Positions 13,393-27,715 are shown, counted from the stretch's first letter. The stretch: 64,000 bases of DNA from Apis mellifera (GCF_003254395.2 NC_037644.1:8028086-8092085); one strand, 5' to 3'. Made by a program: numbers and translations. Notes: a model not told the origin generated them from the sequence alone.

Positions 13393-13518
13393 GGTGCCAT
13401 TAGTCACGGTACGCTAATAATCACGGCCGCGATTCGATCAAACGCGTTATTTGGTGCCCTGAAGCATGACTCTATAGCAGAAACTATACCAGCAGAGGAT
13501 GATGGTAGAAGAAATTAT
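13393..13518 (+). CDS. Exon-like 42-codon block in intron 3 (weak)
   Basis: A GC-richer block is bounded by GATCCCCAG on the left and AATTAT|GTAAGCG on the right. It holds exactly 42 codons in phase 0 at both ends. The peptide begins GAISHGTLIITAAIRSNALF and ends AEDDGRRNY. The frame is open from about 13351 to 13617, so it is not limited by the splice sites. It is plausible as a protein fragment but not recognised. There is no matching neighbouring plus-strand exon in the window. It could be an exon of an antisense or nested gene, a relic, or chance in a GC-rich spot. Confidence 0.18.
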
Positions 13519-14043
13519 GTAAGCGAAAAAAAATCCTCTTTCATAAGATACGCGATTTACATGTGCACACGTGTGTTACGTTTAACTATTCATACGTTAT
13601 TTCTGAAGGATTTCTGAATCGATTTAGAGAATGATAAAATATTTTATCGAGAATCGATAAAAAATTATTATCTTGGAAGTTGTGAAAATTGAGTTACTTT
13701 CGAGTACTTTCGTTTGCAAAAGAGCATATTCTCAGGAATTTTATCAACGAAATTAAATATCGATCGATCATCAAAGAAAAAAAAAATGGAAGAATAGAAA
13801 ATATCGTACGATGAAAATTGGAGACTTTTTGCTCGTCTAATGTTTGTTTCAAAATAAGTGGAATGAAACAATCAGGAATCCTTTAGTATGCAAATTACGA
13901 TTCACGACTCGTAATAAAGAATATAATATTGGATATGCAAATTCTTGTCTGAAATTATCATTTAAATTAATTGAATGAGAGACTGCCAAGGGCAGACGAG
14001 ACAACTTTTTCTAGGAAGTAAATAAGTAAAGGTAAATGCTTAC

Positions 14044-14254
14044 CTGACCGAGCCTGAAGTGACCAAAAATGGCATCGGCGTTGGGCAAGGGCTCAATGGC
14101 GAACTGCTCACCGAGCTTCGAGTGCTGCTCAACACCGAGTGGGGACATTGCGGGGGGCCGACGTGCCCGCCAGAGGATGAGCTCCCTTTGCTCGAGGAAC
14201 GACCCTTTAGACAAGGAATTTTCGACCAGCCGCTAACATTCTTCCCCGACAATC
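14044..14254 (-). CDS. Exon 3: Ser/Pro-rich cytoplasmic tail, part 1
   Basis: The acceptor is TTTGTTCGCAG and the donor is GTCAG|GTAAGC. The 211 bases complete Gly148, encode residues 149-217 and start residue 218. The peptide is dominated by serine, glycine and proline, with runs such as GRSSSKGSSSSGG and SSPLSPCPTPMP. It has no hydrophobic helix, fitting a disordered cytoplasmic tail. The multiple S-P and T-P pairs are potential sites for proline-directed kinases, which is an inference. The same DNA is open in other frames, but only this frame joins exons 2 and 4 without a stop. It is followed by an 11.1 kb intron. Confidence 0.87.
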
Positions 14255-17200
14255 CTGCGAACAAATATTTGTTCGATTGATATGTTGATTCAAACTTTTA
14301 CATTTCGATGAAAGGTTACTTAATAAAAGTGTCTTCTTATATTTCAGTTAAATACATTGTAATTTTATTTAAAATATCTTCACGTGTAATTGAATCAAAT
14401 TGGAGAGTTTTATTATGTATTTTCGTTTCTGGAACTCTGGAAATAAGAGATATTTTTAATTCCAGGTGATTGACTCCAGTGAATATATTTGAAGTTTATC
14501 TGTCTCTATAGAAGAATTGTGAGATATAATTTTTGAAAAAAGTGTTTTAACTTAAATCTCGGAATATGCGAAACATAAATTTGTAAATTTGTACTAATGA
14601 AATATTACATTTCATTATTATTATTATTATTACATTTTAAGGGCAATGATTATTAAAATTAATTAATTTAAGTAACATTTTGAGCGTACAAGTTTTAAGC
14701 AAACAGATTTAATCAAATTTTCATTGATAATTAAATTTTTCGTATTTATCAATTAATCCAATTTCTCGAAATAATTTATTATTATTATTATTGGTAAACA
14801 CCGTTCAAACATTCTCGATATCTTTAATAAAAACGAATTCTTCATACTCTTTCACTTATTCTCTCTCGAAATTATACCACACACACATACACACAATTAT
14901 CAACACAAACCAATTTCTATTCTTTTAATACGATATATATACATCGATATCAGAAAAATCCTGTACTTCTTTCAACAATCCATTTTATTATTTAATTCCA
15001 CTCTGAAAAAAAAAAAAAAAGAAATTAAAATTCGCCCCCCAAAAATTATTATTATTATTCCGAATACGTAAATCATGTTGGAGGTAAAAATGGAGGAAAA
15101 ATCTCGCGTAAAACATCGAAAATGCAAATTTCGAATCCGCGTCACAAAGTATATAATCATCGCATACACGTTCTATTTGCACGCTCTGGATAATTTCCAC
15201 CGGGTCCATAAATTATTCATAAAAAGTATATCGCGTTAATTTTACAATATCGCTCGTTAATAAAAAACCATTCGATTGCAAATCCTTTCCTTTCCTTTTT
15301 TTTTTTTTTTTTTTTTTGGACTTTCGACATTACGAAGAGAGTGGAGCACGCCACGTAACCTTGACCATAGAAGGTCGAAGGTTTCCGCCTGACGTGAAAT
15401 ACAAAATGGTGGGGCGGTGAACGATAGCTGCTCGCAGCGCCGCGAAAGCTGTACTTATCGCCAAACAAAGGCCAAACCTTTCCACTGTAATCCAAATGCG
15501 GAGGGATTCGAGCTTAAATCGCGGTTTGTCTCCTTCTTTTCGGCTTGGAAAAATTTGAATAATATTATTCGAATATAGAGCCCTAATAAATTATCCTAAT
15601 TTTCATTAATTGTATTTCTTGGAATATTTTATTGAAATTGTTGTAATATTCTGTAAAATTTAATGAAGGTTGGGGAGAATTTTTATAAAATAAAATAAAA
15701 TTATTGAATAAAAAAAATGTTCGAAAGAACTGATATTGAGAAAATTTTTTTATTTTGTATTGTTTTTCTATTATGTGTATAGATATTATTCCATTGAAAA
15801 TTATATTCTTGAACAATCTTGACGTTACTTATGAGATCTAATTGTGTAAACGACCTACATATGAGATTTGAGAGAAAGAAAGAAAGAAAATCCGGCCAGG
15901 GAAGAAGATCGTGTTGGGTGGAAACTTGAAACAATAAACAAAAGTAAGACTCTGGGGAGCCATGATGAGAATCAGATCTAACATTCGAATTTATCTTACA
16001 AATGAAGAGCATTCGGTTACAAAATATTTACATACAGGATTTTTAAATTCGAAAATTCATTTTTAAAATTATTACATAATCAGTTTCATTTACTTAAAAA
16101 TTTTACTTCTTCTTTTCAAATTTTCTCGAACGAGAAATCACTCTCCATCTTACATAATTTCCTATACAATCGAAATATATTTCTTCAAAATTTCAAGGAA
16201 ACGTGTTAAACTTATTTTAACCTAAATTATTTTATTAGTGTTATTAATATGAACAGCTAAACGTTATTGTATATAAAATTATTAATATAAATTTCCAATC
16301 TATAACCATCACATTCTGTGTTATATAGAAAATCCATTCGAGTTGTGGCTGTTTTCGATCCTTGCTAAGAAGCGCAAAAAAAGGGAAGAAGAGAACGATG
16401 GACAATAAGTCGATATCGGTGCAACGATAAAGGTCGAGCAGATACGTTTAAACCTGCGTGTATTGAAAAACTGCTCGGCTGAAATTCTCGTTTCAGGATT
16501 TTCTCGATACAAACAAAAACCGAGGCGGATCGATCCGCCGTCGTTTTTCCTCGCTCAACCTCTCCTATATCTCAATAAGTTCGTTTTATTACGGAATTGG
16601 CAACTGCGATTGGATCTATCTCGGATCAGCCTCGGTTCAGTTGAATACTACAATGCTCGCTTATTATCGTCTTTCCACGGATCTTGTGAAATGAAACTTT
16701 AAACTCTTACTTTTTCGAGAGATTATTTGGAATAGATTTTTTTTTGAAATAGATATTTCGTATATTTGTGTTCAAATTTAGAATATTTAGTACAATTCTA
16801 TTTTCATTTTCATTTTAACTAATATTCTTCTGCAATTTATTTCATTTTGGAAAATAGATTTCTTTTATTTCTTCCAATAATGTGGGATTTTGCAAATAAA
16901 TTTTTCGTTTTAAATAACATTTATTTAGAGAAATGATATTGTAAATATTGCTTTCTGTAGAAAAATATTATATAATTGAAATAATTTAGAAACTTACAAA
17001 TTTTATTTTGGATTAAAAATTTTAAATATAGGTATGAATAAATTGTTTTTACATATTTTTCATAAAACTTTTCGCTTTGAAAAATATTTTTTCGATCATA
17101 TGAATAATCGATTGCGTGTAACAACAAATTTCGTTATTATAAATTATTCATACCTTTTCTGTTGCGCCGTTTATTTCACGTTATAAATACGTAATAAAAC

Positions 17201-18142
17201 GATTTATAATATTCATTGTATGATATAATTATATTTTACACATTTCTAATAAAATTAAAATTTTGCAAATATAGAAAAACTGTTTCAAAATAATTTCTCT
17301 AACACTCTTAAGTTTGCAAGAGCCAATTCCATCGTAACACTTTATCTTTGTCTCGCTTCATCCAACTTGAAAAATAAGCTTCGTAACATTTTTATATATC
17401 GACTCTCGTGTTTATTTTAACTTTTATCCAAATTTTTTTGTATGATACAAATTTTCATAAAAATTCCAATAATAATAAAAACGATCATAATAAGTAATTA
17501 TAAATAGATAAATAAAAGTTTTAGTAAGTAATTATCATATTATTGAATTAATCTTACATCTTATGATTATTATCCATCTATCGGTTTCAATTATTTTGTT
17601 TATTAACTCAATGATTATTCAACGATTGATTAATAGTTATCGAATGCTAAACTCGTGTTTTTAATTAATCAAATCATTAATCAAATCGTATTCTTTTGAC
17701 GGATTTATATAGATGCATTATTAAGAAGAGTTCTCGTTCTTGATAAAAAGCGATCAATTTTTAACGTATTTATGTATTAAAAGCAAACCTGACCTTCTTT
17801 CGGTTTGTATTAATCGCTTTTTCTTCGCGTTTCCTTTCGCGGTTTATTCGCAATGAGATGAACGCTTGCCTTTTGCAACAAACCTCAGAAAGAAAAATTG
17901 TTAATCTGCATATAATATGTTAATGCTTACCATTGACGTAATTATGCAAATGAGAATAAAGATGAGGGGAATATAATATTTTGCGGGGTTAGAAATTTTT
18001 AAAATTCAAATTAGAAAACTTGAAGCCAGCAGGAGGAAAATGAGGAGGAAAATATATATAAGGGAAAAATTTTAGAAATTTTTACTTTTTTTTTTTTTTT
18101 TTAGTTTATATACGTTTCTAGAAGCTAAAAAACAAAAATTGA

Positions 18143-18765
18143 GATTTATTTGTCAAGTTTGCATTTTAAACAATTATTATTCCACCAATAAATTAACATT
18201 TTGTATATGATACATTTATCTATTTAATAAATAAATAAGATGTAATATTATAAAACATGTATACACTATCAAGTGTTTGGCTTTTCTAATTTTCAATCTA
18301 TAATCTTTAAACAAATTGAAATGAAGCTAAAATAAAATAAATAACCAACAACAAATGATATAGAAAATTTAACTTTACATATAATCAAATTTTATATTAA
18401 AAATAAAAGTTTATATGCAATAGGTATTAATTAGTAAAAAAAAAGATTTATTTGTCAAGTTTTAGATGAAATGTATTTGCTTTGATTTCTAGAATCGATC
18501 CTTCAAAATTATTCTACCAATAAATTAATCTTGTATATGATATATTTATCTATTTAATAAATAAATAAGATGTAATATTATAAAACATGTATACACAAGT
18601 ATTTTGCTTTTCTAGTTTTCAATCTATAATCTTCAAACAAGTTGAAATAAAGTTAAAGTAAAATAAATAACAACAAATGACATAGAAAATTTAACTTTAC
18701 GTATAATCAAATTTTATATTAAAAGTAAAAATTTATATGCAATAGATACTAATTAAAAAAAGATA
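18143..18765. repeat. Tandem duplication, 302-bp unit x2
   Basis: Copies start with GATTTATTTGTCAAGTTT at 18143 and 18445. They share the ATAAATAAATAAGATGTAAT block and the ACATGTATACAC block and end at the GCAATAG(G/A)TA(T/C)TAATTA stretch. AT content is very high and there is no coding signal. Confidence 0.87.
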
Positions 18766-21427
18766 ATAAACCCAATAATTTTTAATAATCATTAAATACA
18801 ATTATACATCTCGTGATATATTAATCTTTCACAGGAATTCCTTCTTAAAAAATATCCAACTTTTAAAATTCTGTTGTTTTTTTAATCCTCTTCCTCAGAT
18901 CTGATTCATACATGAATGACATAATGTCGTTAGCAGCAGTCTTTTTTCTATTTTTCCTTGTTTGTCAATTGAAAACAATAAAGGAATTGCGTGGCAAAAA
19001 GTTTTCAACTGGTCTTAAGCATGATTAATCATTTACGATCTGTAGAAAAAAAAAAAAAATTTAATGTTCAATTGTTTCTAACACGTTCAATTCTACGCAA
19101 TTGAATTTTCATTCATGACGAACAACAGATGAATCACGAGGGAGGGATTTTACGAAAACGATTTATTGTTTGAAGATTGTCCACAAAAAAAAAAAAAAAA
19201 AAGAAAAAGAAAAAACTCCATCATTTTAAATTAGATCAAAGTGGTGTTGGCGTTGGTTTTTCTACCGGTTCAGGAAGGAGCTATAAACAGGCGCAAGCCT
19301 AATTTCAGCTTTGGAAACCGTTTGGAAACCTCCCACGTAGTTAAAAGTTAAAAGCATTGGCCTCCAAGGAGCGTAATGCCCTTTATAAAGAATACGGTTT
19401 GAAAGGATATTCAATTATTCCAATGTTTTTAATTTTACAACGTTTACTCCAGCCACTCCAAGGAATTTCATAAAATCATGGTAAGGTGAGATCTCTTCAT
19501 AGCTTAAATTAGACTTGTTAAATTATAATCCTATTTATTAAAAACAAAAAAAATTGAAACGTAGCAATTTGTGATATTTTATGACATATTTTTAATTTTC
19601 ATCAAGGTAGCTCATTCTTATGGATTTTAATTGTAATTAAATAGATTGTACTATTTTATAAAAAATCATTTTTTATTCAGCTTCTTCTTATCATTTCTTA
19701 TCATAATACATGTGTAATTGTACAATGTCTCCAAAAAATATTATAATTTATGTTTAAATTGTACTATCCATTGTAAAACAATTAATAAAAATATTCTAGC
19801 AAATTATGGCAAAAATATTATGCTTCATGAAAATGAAACTATATATTCTATTAAATATAGAATAATATATAAGAAAAGAAGAATAATCTCTCATATTCGC
19901 TTGAAATAGCTTCATTGTATTATTATTTATTTTATCTTTTACAAAACAGTTTAAATCCAAGGAAATTCGTATCTTTAAAAACTTGAAAAAATCATATATT
20001 TGAATACATTGAATAAAAATCAAAATATTTTTCATAATAAAGAAATAAAAGAGAAGATAGATCATTGAAAGAAATGATTAAATAATCATACAATCGATTA
20101 GACAAATTATTATTTCATTAAATAATACAATCTATTCACAACGAATTTCACAATCTAATAATTTGCTTATAATACAAAACCATTTGCATATAATTATATT
20201 AAAAAAAACTAACTGCAAAAATATTACACGTGCCAGATTACGATTCAAGAAATTACAGATTCAGATATTAGAACAAATGATATTACTTGGCAAGATTTTC
20301 AAGCAAGACAAACAGACTTTTTAGTGATATATTTCCTCTAATTACACGTTAAGGAAATAATCTTGCTGCCAAAATATTGCAAAGTTATTTTAGTTTAAAA
20401 AAAGATTACTGATTGGTTATAAGTGTAGCAAACTCTATTTAATACGAATTCTTATTAAATTTAAGTTTACAAAAATATTTTTGTATGAAAAAGAAAATCT
20501 TGGATATTAAATTATTATTTAATTTATTACACGTAAAAATTACAGCAATTTATTGTTATTTTAAAATGACTCGATAAATTAAAATGAATAGAAAAATTAA
20601 ACTGATTTTTTAAACAAGATTAAAAGATAAATTTAAACAAGATTTTTAAACAAGATAGAATAATTTTTTATGAAATACTTACGTTATTATAATGTTTCTT
20701 TAATATAAAGGTTATGAATAAATTATATTTCTGAGCTTACAAACAAGTTTCGTGAGAAATATCATGAATAAAAACAAATTTCTCGCCGACAATATTTCTT
20801 GCTTATCACAATCACAGCAATCCTATATTACAAAGTATGCAAATTAAATGTATAAATTTTAGTTTTTACAATCCGATCATATGTATACATGAAAAGTATT
20901 TATATTTATTATTTTTTCGAAAGAAATTTAATTATTTTGGATCTGATACTTACATCCTCACATTATTTCTTTAAAATTATTGATTAAAATCTTGCATTTG
21001 GAAGAATTTTAATATTTTATTCTACCATAATTAGAAGCTAAATTTCGAATAAAATCAATTTTATAAATTTCCTAAAAGATACCAAAAATTTAATATTAAT
21101 TATAAAATCTATAACATATTAAAATATATTTACAATATATTGCACAATGTGTTTAAAACTTATTTCTGAGTGCAAAGAATTAATTGGAAAGAGAAACCAA
21201 ATTTCTGTAATTTCTAAGGAATTAAATTTCAATTAGAATAAGTGCAGTAATAAAAAAAATTCCAATCTACACATCTAATCTTAATTCAGTTGATTTTGCA
21301 GTAATGTTGAAGCCAGATTATACCCGCAAAAAGATAATATCTCATGCAAATTAGTCAAAGAGCTTTATATATTAAACTTACAAATGTACGTCTAGTTTCA
21401 TCTATCCGTATAATTATTTTATTTTCG

Positions 21428-21441
21428 ATAGCAGATGGCGC
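21428..21441 (+). promoter_or_regulatory. CTCF-like insulator motif
   Basis: ATAGCAGATGGCGC matches 12 of 14 positions of the CTCF core consensus CCASYAGRKGGCRS, including the full AGATGGCGC core. It lies in intron 2. Function is inferred from the motif only. Confidence 0.35.
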
Positions 21442-21900
21442 TATCTGGCTTATTGTCACTCATTTCTAGGATCAGCTGTAGCTAACACCTGTAATTACAA
21501 ACTTCACCTCGCCCAGGTGTTACACGACACTTCACAAACTGCGAGCACCAATTTCGTTTCTTACGACTACTAATTAATTTTAATTAGAGGAAATTAATTG
21601 ACAGAATATAATCCTTTTTTAATTTTAACTTTTCTTTCTTTCAGTTGTTTAATTTGATTAAAATTTGTGTATTATTACAAGTTTATATTTTATCACAAAA
21701 TACTTGATTTTGATTATTATTTCATAAATTGTATACTCATTAATAAATTTTACGTTATTTCAAAATCTTGAAATCAAGTAAGTAAGTTGAACAAGAATAA
21801 GATAAAATAAAATTCGAATTATTTTAATTGGTTAATTAAAATAATATTTAATTAAGATATTTTTTAAAATCCCATTTATTTATTTCAACAATCGAATAAC

Positions 21901-22210
21901 TATGCCAATTGGCATACAAAAAATCAATTTTATCCATTGGCCAAACTAATTAATGTGAAATAATTATATCTTTGAAAATGTACATATATAATACACTTCA
22001 CAAAGATCATAAGATACTTTCTATTTTTATTCATTGGCCAAGTTAATTAATGTGAAATAATTATATTTTTGAAAATGTATATATAATATACCCCAAAAAG
22101 AGAGCATGAAATATTTTCTAGAGATTTTTTAACAATCAATGACATTTAACATTTATTTATTTTAAAGCTTCATCAACTGAGGAGACATATTCAATATGCC
22201 AATTGGCATA
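21901..22210. repeat. Module bounded by identical 16-bp palindromes
   Basis: TATGCCAATTGGCATA, a perfect palindrome, occurs at 21901-21916 and again at 22195-22210. Between them a unit starting CATTGGCCAA(A/G) repeats at 21935 and 22032 (97-bp spacing), sharing TTAATTAATGTGAAATAATT. The arrangement could be a small non-autonomous element or a local duplication. No target-site duplication was identified. Confidence 0.7.
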
Positions 22211-24359
22211 GATATTAAAAACAACAACATTAACAAATTATCCACGATATCAATTAATATTCTTTTTGAAGTAATCATTTTCTAAAAAATGCTCAATAGA
22301 ATATAATATTTAATGTTCATGGTCAATGAACATGATTAAAATTTGATTTAGATCTCTTTCATATAATCACATAATTCACATACAATGGATACATAGACTT
22401 ATACAATAAATACACTTATAAATCTTCAATTTAAAATTTTTGTTTAAAAAATTAAGTTTTAAAAACAATTTACAATATCAATAATTTTTCATCTATTGAA
22501 AACAGATTAGACATCTTAATGTATATACTTTCACACTATATTTAACTCAAATTTATTGCATGGAAACAAAATTGTGTTAATAATTTTTCCTCTTCATCAT
22601 GTAGAAAGGAAAGGTCAAATTTATTTGAATATTGGAATAAAGGATTGCAAATCAAGAAAAAAAAAAAAAAAGAAGAAAAGAAAAGACTATTTTGCGTATA
22701 ATAAGCATATTACAGTAAATTGCTATTCCTTGTTTAATCGATACCGTTGTTTACAGTGGTTACTTCACTTCTGCTTAATATCAATACACAGTGCATCTAA
22801 TCTATAGTCACAGTAACGTGTTATTTACATTTATATGAGACGTCCATCAAGAAACTCATAAAGAATAATCTTCGACAAAGAGGCAAGAAGAAGAATAAAC
22901 GATAAAACGATATCTTAATTAGTCAATGATAGGATCCAGTTCAATAAACATTCATGAATCTAAATCTAATCTGTTGCAAAAGATTTGTTGTTTCGTGGAG
23001 AATTAATAATAATAATGATCTAACAAAGACTACTTTTTTTCTTGCTTCATGAAGGATTCAAATCTATTACTTGTCCAACGTTTGTCATATTTGTCATTAA
23101 TCTCGAAAAATCAACTTTTTCTGTAACGATATAGAGAATAATATGGTTCCCAGAATCAATAAAAAATTTAAATTATAATAAATTTATTATTCGTGGGGAA
23201 TATTCGATTCTTTTTTTTCGAATCTTTTCTGTCAATAAAACTTCGAACCCTGAATTCGCTTATTTGGGCAGCTGACTTTTTCCAAATATCAAAAAGTGTG
23301 ATAAAGAATCGCGTGCAAAATTTCCATTCAGTGGAATTTAATTTATTCGAACCTGTCTTCCCAAGAATTGAAATTAGATTAGTGAAACTATCTTAAAATT
23401 ATTTACAAAAAAAAAAAAGAAATTTATAAATTGTTGCATTATTCTTCTCTTCAATTTAAATTATATCACATCAAAGTCAAGAAAGAAATTCACTCCAAAA
23501 AAAATAAATTACTACTAAAAATAAATAAAAATAATAAAAATATTCATTTTCCGTTTATTTCGAAAATCCATTTCTCCGTATTTGCTTCCGTCATCCCTGC
23601 TCCTCTTCGAGGATCAAAGACCAAGGTGAGGCGCGGATTCGAACGAACGCGAGAGGGATGCTCGTAAGATCGAGGGCAACAAATGTCATGGACCCATGAA
23701 AGGGCGGTGCATGTCCCAGTTTCCTACTCCATCCCCGGAAACTCCATTTTCTTGCGCAGTTACCGTTCCACGATTTATTATTTCTAAGGGATTTTATCCG
23801 AGGCCGACCAATAGCATTTTAATTTTAAAACGCTCTCTCGCTTTTTCTTCCCCTTAAAAGGTAAATCGAATTGAAATTTTGATTTCAAGGGTTCGTTAAC
23901 GAGCGAAACTTTAACAGTTTAAAGGTTAGGATTATAAAGGTTAGGTTATTTTAAACGAGAGATTTTAATCTCGTAAATAGATTAATGTCGTTGTGATATA
24001 TATATAAAATACAATTATTTTTATACGATCCAAAAAACAAGCAGCTGTTTAACTTTTTTAAAATACACGGAGGAAGATCGATCTAAAAAATCTTTGTTTA
24101 TTTATACAACAAAGCTTTCCTCGAGAAATATATCATCCCATTTATATCAACATCGATATTCCTATTATCTTATTTAAAAAAATTATTTTGGAATAAATCC
24201 AAATTTTTTCACGTTTAACTTTTTTTTATCGAGAATATTCTTGATTAATCGTTCGTCAAATTTGTCACCGTTAATTATCATTGATAATCGATAGACAGAT
24301 GAAAAGCTCCATTTTTCACCTCTCTTGTCCTAATATTAGACCCGCGTTAATTTTACCCC

Positions 24360-25010
24360 GTCGACTTCGTCGCGTTACTTATGGAACAGGTTATGATCCA
24401 TCGCCCAGTCATCGTCTCTGAAATATATATATATAGAAACGGAACAAAAGAGACTTCCCCCTCCCCGCCCTTCGAAATTAGAAACGTCAAACGTCATTTA
24501 GGGCGGCATTTCTGTACAGTTTCATTCCACTCCCGGATCGAATGTGTGTCAACGACAGTACGAAAGCACTGGATTAATCCGATCTTGACCCGGAACGCAT
24601 GGGAAAAGACGAGAGAAACAAACGGAACGGAACGGAACGAAACGGAACGGAATAGAACGGAATGGAACGGGACGACGCTTGTGCTGCCGCTTTATTGATC
24701 AACGATTCTACAACACAAGGCGAGACGACTCGGTAGCGATGACGAGTGATTATCACGAGGATCGTATCACGAGTTGATTTGTTAATCCGTTTCTCGCCCT
24801 TTAACCTCTTCGTAAGGAAATGCCTCTTCGTTACGAGATACGCTGGTTCGAACGCTGCGCGCGAGCGTATACAAACGGCGCACCAACACCACAACCTTTG
24901 CATAATCGCGTGTTCCGCTCTGCTTCTGGTAATTGAGCCTCGCGCAAAAAAATGTTGACACGGAGCGCGGCCAAGCATAATTTTCCGGTAAATAACGCGC
25001 ACCTGCGATT
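24360..25010. other. GC-rich island in intron 2
   Basis: About 650 bp with many CpG dinucleotides, bounded by AT-rich DNA and a TA microsatellite. It contains the GGAAC pentamer array. Long frames are open here on both strands but none has a recognisable domain. An enhancer, internal promoter or non-coding RNA start is possible; nothing decisive is visible. Confidence 0.4.
24620..24673. repeat. Pentanucleotide microsatellite (GGAAC)n, imperfect
   Basis: GGAAC/GGAAT/GAAAC pentamers repeat about ten times within a GC-rich island. Confidence 0.9.
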
Positions 25011-25075
25011 TAGGGGAATGGTTAAGGAAAAATATTTTTTCGCGGTTTAAACGGATTTGAAGATCTTAAATAGAG

Positions 25076-25096
25076 TATATATATATATATATATAT
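25076..25096. repeat. (TA)10 microsatellite
   Basis: Uninterrupted TA run at the right edge of the 24.4-25.0 kb GC island. Confidence 0.95.
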
Positions 25097-27407
25097 TTAA
25101 TGCGTGTTAATAAATATTGTAAAAGTAACAAATATTTATTCACATCGATAAGTATTTTTATCAAAATTTTAAAAAAGGAGATCTTTTAAAATTTCGATTT
25201 GAATTTTGTAAAATTTAACACATTTTGTATACGTCGTAAGAAGGTCTAATTAAAATACAGATATTGCCTCGTATCTTTAGACTTAATATATTATAAGCAA
25301 AAATTAGTAGAAATGCACTTGCTTCCTCGAAATCAATATTCACTTCACGAGTGAACGAATAAATATCGCTTCTCTGTAAGTCGGAGCAATCTGTTTGGTA
25401 CTAGTATGAGTCATAATAAATCTTCGAGTCAATAAAATTTAATTGTATATTTACTTACATAATATATGAAACGATACGCGAATAGATTATAAAGTATCGT
25501 ATGGTAAAAGATTACTACGGCGATTATATTCAATTAAAAATAATAGAATTTCATAAATGGATAAATACAAATATAGTATACATATGTAATAAAATGTATA
25601 TTCGCATAAACGATTATAACTTTCCAACGTATATAACTCTTTGTCTCGTTGCTTTTAAATTTTTCAACTCTGGTACATGTTATTGTCCTTTTATTCCAAG
25701 GAAATTGCTAGAATAACAAGATGTGCTTTTTAACGCCTGCATCATCATGTATTACAGATATAGCGCCAGTGACTGACTTCAGCCGATGGCTATGTGCTGA
25801 CAACAAGAGATTCTTTGGAACACGATGTTGTAATATTGGTAATGACAAAAATATTATATTCGAATTTTTATTAACGAATTAAAACTTAAGATATTTCCAC
25901 GAGTGTGACGATAAAAAATATATACGATAAATAGACATTGTCGCATTGTAAATGAAACAACGATTATTATTAATTAATGGATCGTATGGATTTTTGGAGC
26001 GTCGATAAAAAAAAAATTTTTAAAAAGCCCAAAGCCCATTTTTAGCTCATACGTGAAAATAAATTGCTACGTATTTGCCTTCACCTACATACGAAATAAC
26101 TGTAGGTGAATCTAACTGCTTTTCAAAGCTAGAGCCGGATTTATCAAGTTATCGTTTTAAACTTACCAAGGTCTTGTACTAAATGTATGTACTCGTTAAA
26201 ATATAAATTTAGTTGCAGGCGTTTTCTATTTATACGATTATAATTATTATATGGTTTTTTCATAAGATTTATTTCATAAAAAAATTATCGATCGTTTTCT
26301 TCTCGTTTTTAATTTTTCTCAAAATCTCTTACAATTTTTTTTCTTCTTCGTTTTATTTAATATATATATTAAATTATATATTAATTATATGTAATATTCG
26401 ATAATAATATAAATATATTTGTTTAGTAAAATCAAATGTACACCAGTTGTGTTCAAAGTTCTGTAGAAGAAATTTTAAGAAGTGAATCAACAGATTTACT
26501 AGTTTAAATTATATATTTATGGATTTATAAAAATTCATAGAATAAAACGTATAATATGCAAAAGTATAATATAATAAATAATAAATGAATAATTTTATTT
26601 TAAAGTTTAAAGGATGAATCAAATTTTCATTTTTATTTTCCACTTTATTTAATTGTGATTATGAAAATTACGAGATCTGCATAAACAGATTACGATTATT
26701 TAAATAACCTCTCTAGAAATTTTCACTATTTACAAAAGCGTGTCTGTTTGCGAGAATCATTCAGTTGGAACGCGAGTAACGCGAATAATTCATGATATAA
26801 TAAAACAGGAAGTAGCAGATATCTAATGCGAAAATAAACCGAGGGCTGGAAATTTTGAAATAATCGATATTTATCGACAAAATATCATATTTTTCTTTTT
26901 ATTTCTATTATATATTTATATATTTGTAAATATTCATAATATAATAATATTCCATCAAGTTATTATCAATATCAAGCGTAGTGAATTCTCTCGATTTTAT
27001 AATGTAATATCGTTCTATCTTTTTTTTTTTATCGATAAAATGGGATTTTATTCGATTTTGAAAAAAATATCGTATTTTTTAGTTCTTCTCTGTACGCTGG
27101 AAACTAATCGAAGTTCCGATAAATAACACCAGAACAACCAGACAGATTGGAAACACAATCTGATCCAAACTTGCTTAGAATCCATTGTTGGCGTCTTCAT
27201 ATTATCAGAAACGTGTTCTGATTGTTTGAAAAATCGTAGAAATGAATGAAAATATGATATGTTTCTCTTTAAATTTTATTTTTTTTTTAAAAGAGAAACT
27301 ATATATATTGATAAAATTGGAAGAAGTTAGATTGATGATTAACAGAAAATTACAAAAAAATATCACTAAAAATATTACTTTCTAAGTTAAACAATTATCA
27401 AACTAGG

Positions 27408-27715
27408 GAAGTTACCAAAAGTTACTGAGATAAACAATTATCAGAAAATTAAAAATGTTACCAGAAATTGTTACTAAAACTCTATAAACAAAACTAGAAA
27501 CTTACCAAAAACATTATTAAAAGTAACTAGCTATAAAATTACCAAAAGTTACCGAATTAAACGATTATCAAGAAAGACAAAAATATTGTTAGAAATTACG
27601 AAAAAAACACTTCAAAGGAAGCTATAAAATTACCAAAAGTTATCGAATTAAACGATTATGAAGAAAGTCAAAAATATTGTTAGAAATTACGAAAAAAAAC
27701 TCTTCAAAGGAAATT
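27408..27715. repeat. Degenerate tandem repeats, about 90-bp unit
   Basis: ATTACCAAAAGTTA(C/T)CGAATTAAACGATTAT recurs at about 27538 and 27629 with the following AAAAATATTGTTAGAAATTA. More diverged copies lie at 27411 and 27501. The sequence is non-coding. Confidence 0.75.

Larger units (their letters stand above)
2950..14043 (-). other. Intron 3 of the TMEM200-like gene
   Basis: An AT-rich intron of 11,094 bp. It contains the nested duplication at 3.4-4.6 kb, the seven-copy array at 5.5-6.6 kb, the GC island at 6.6-7.0 kb, the transposase relic at 8.7 kb and the exon-like block at 13.4 kb. The rest is unique AT-rich sequence without visible genes. Confidence 0.8.

Noticed and set aside
15217..15495. 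92-codon minus-strand ORF with a plausible N-terminus
   Set aside because: It ends in a poly-Lys run from a homopolymer and has no recognised domain or splice context.
24574..25002. 142-codon minus-strand ORF
   Set aside because: Its C-terminus is the translated GGAAC pentamer repeat and the rest is Arg/Ser-rich without motifs. Plus-strand frames are open there too, as expected from composition.
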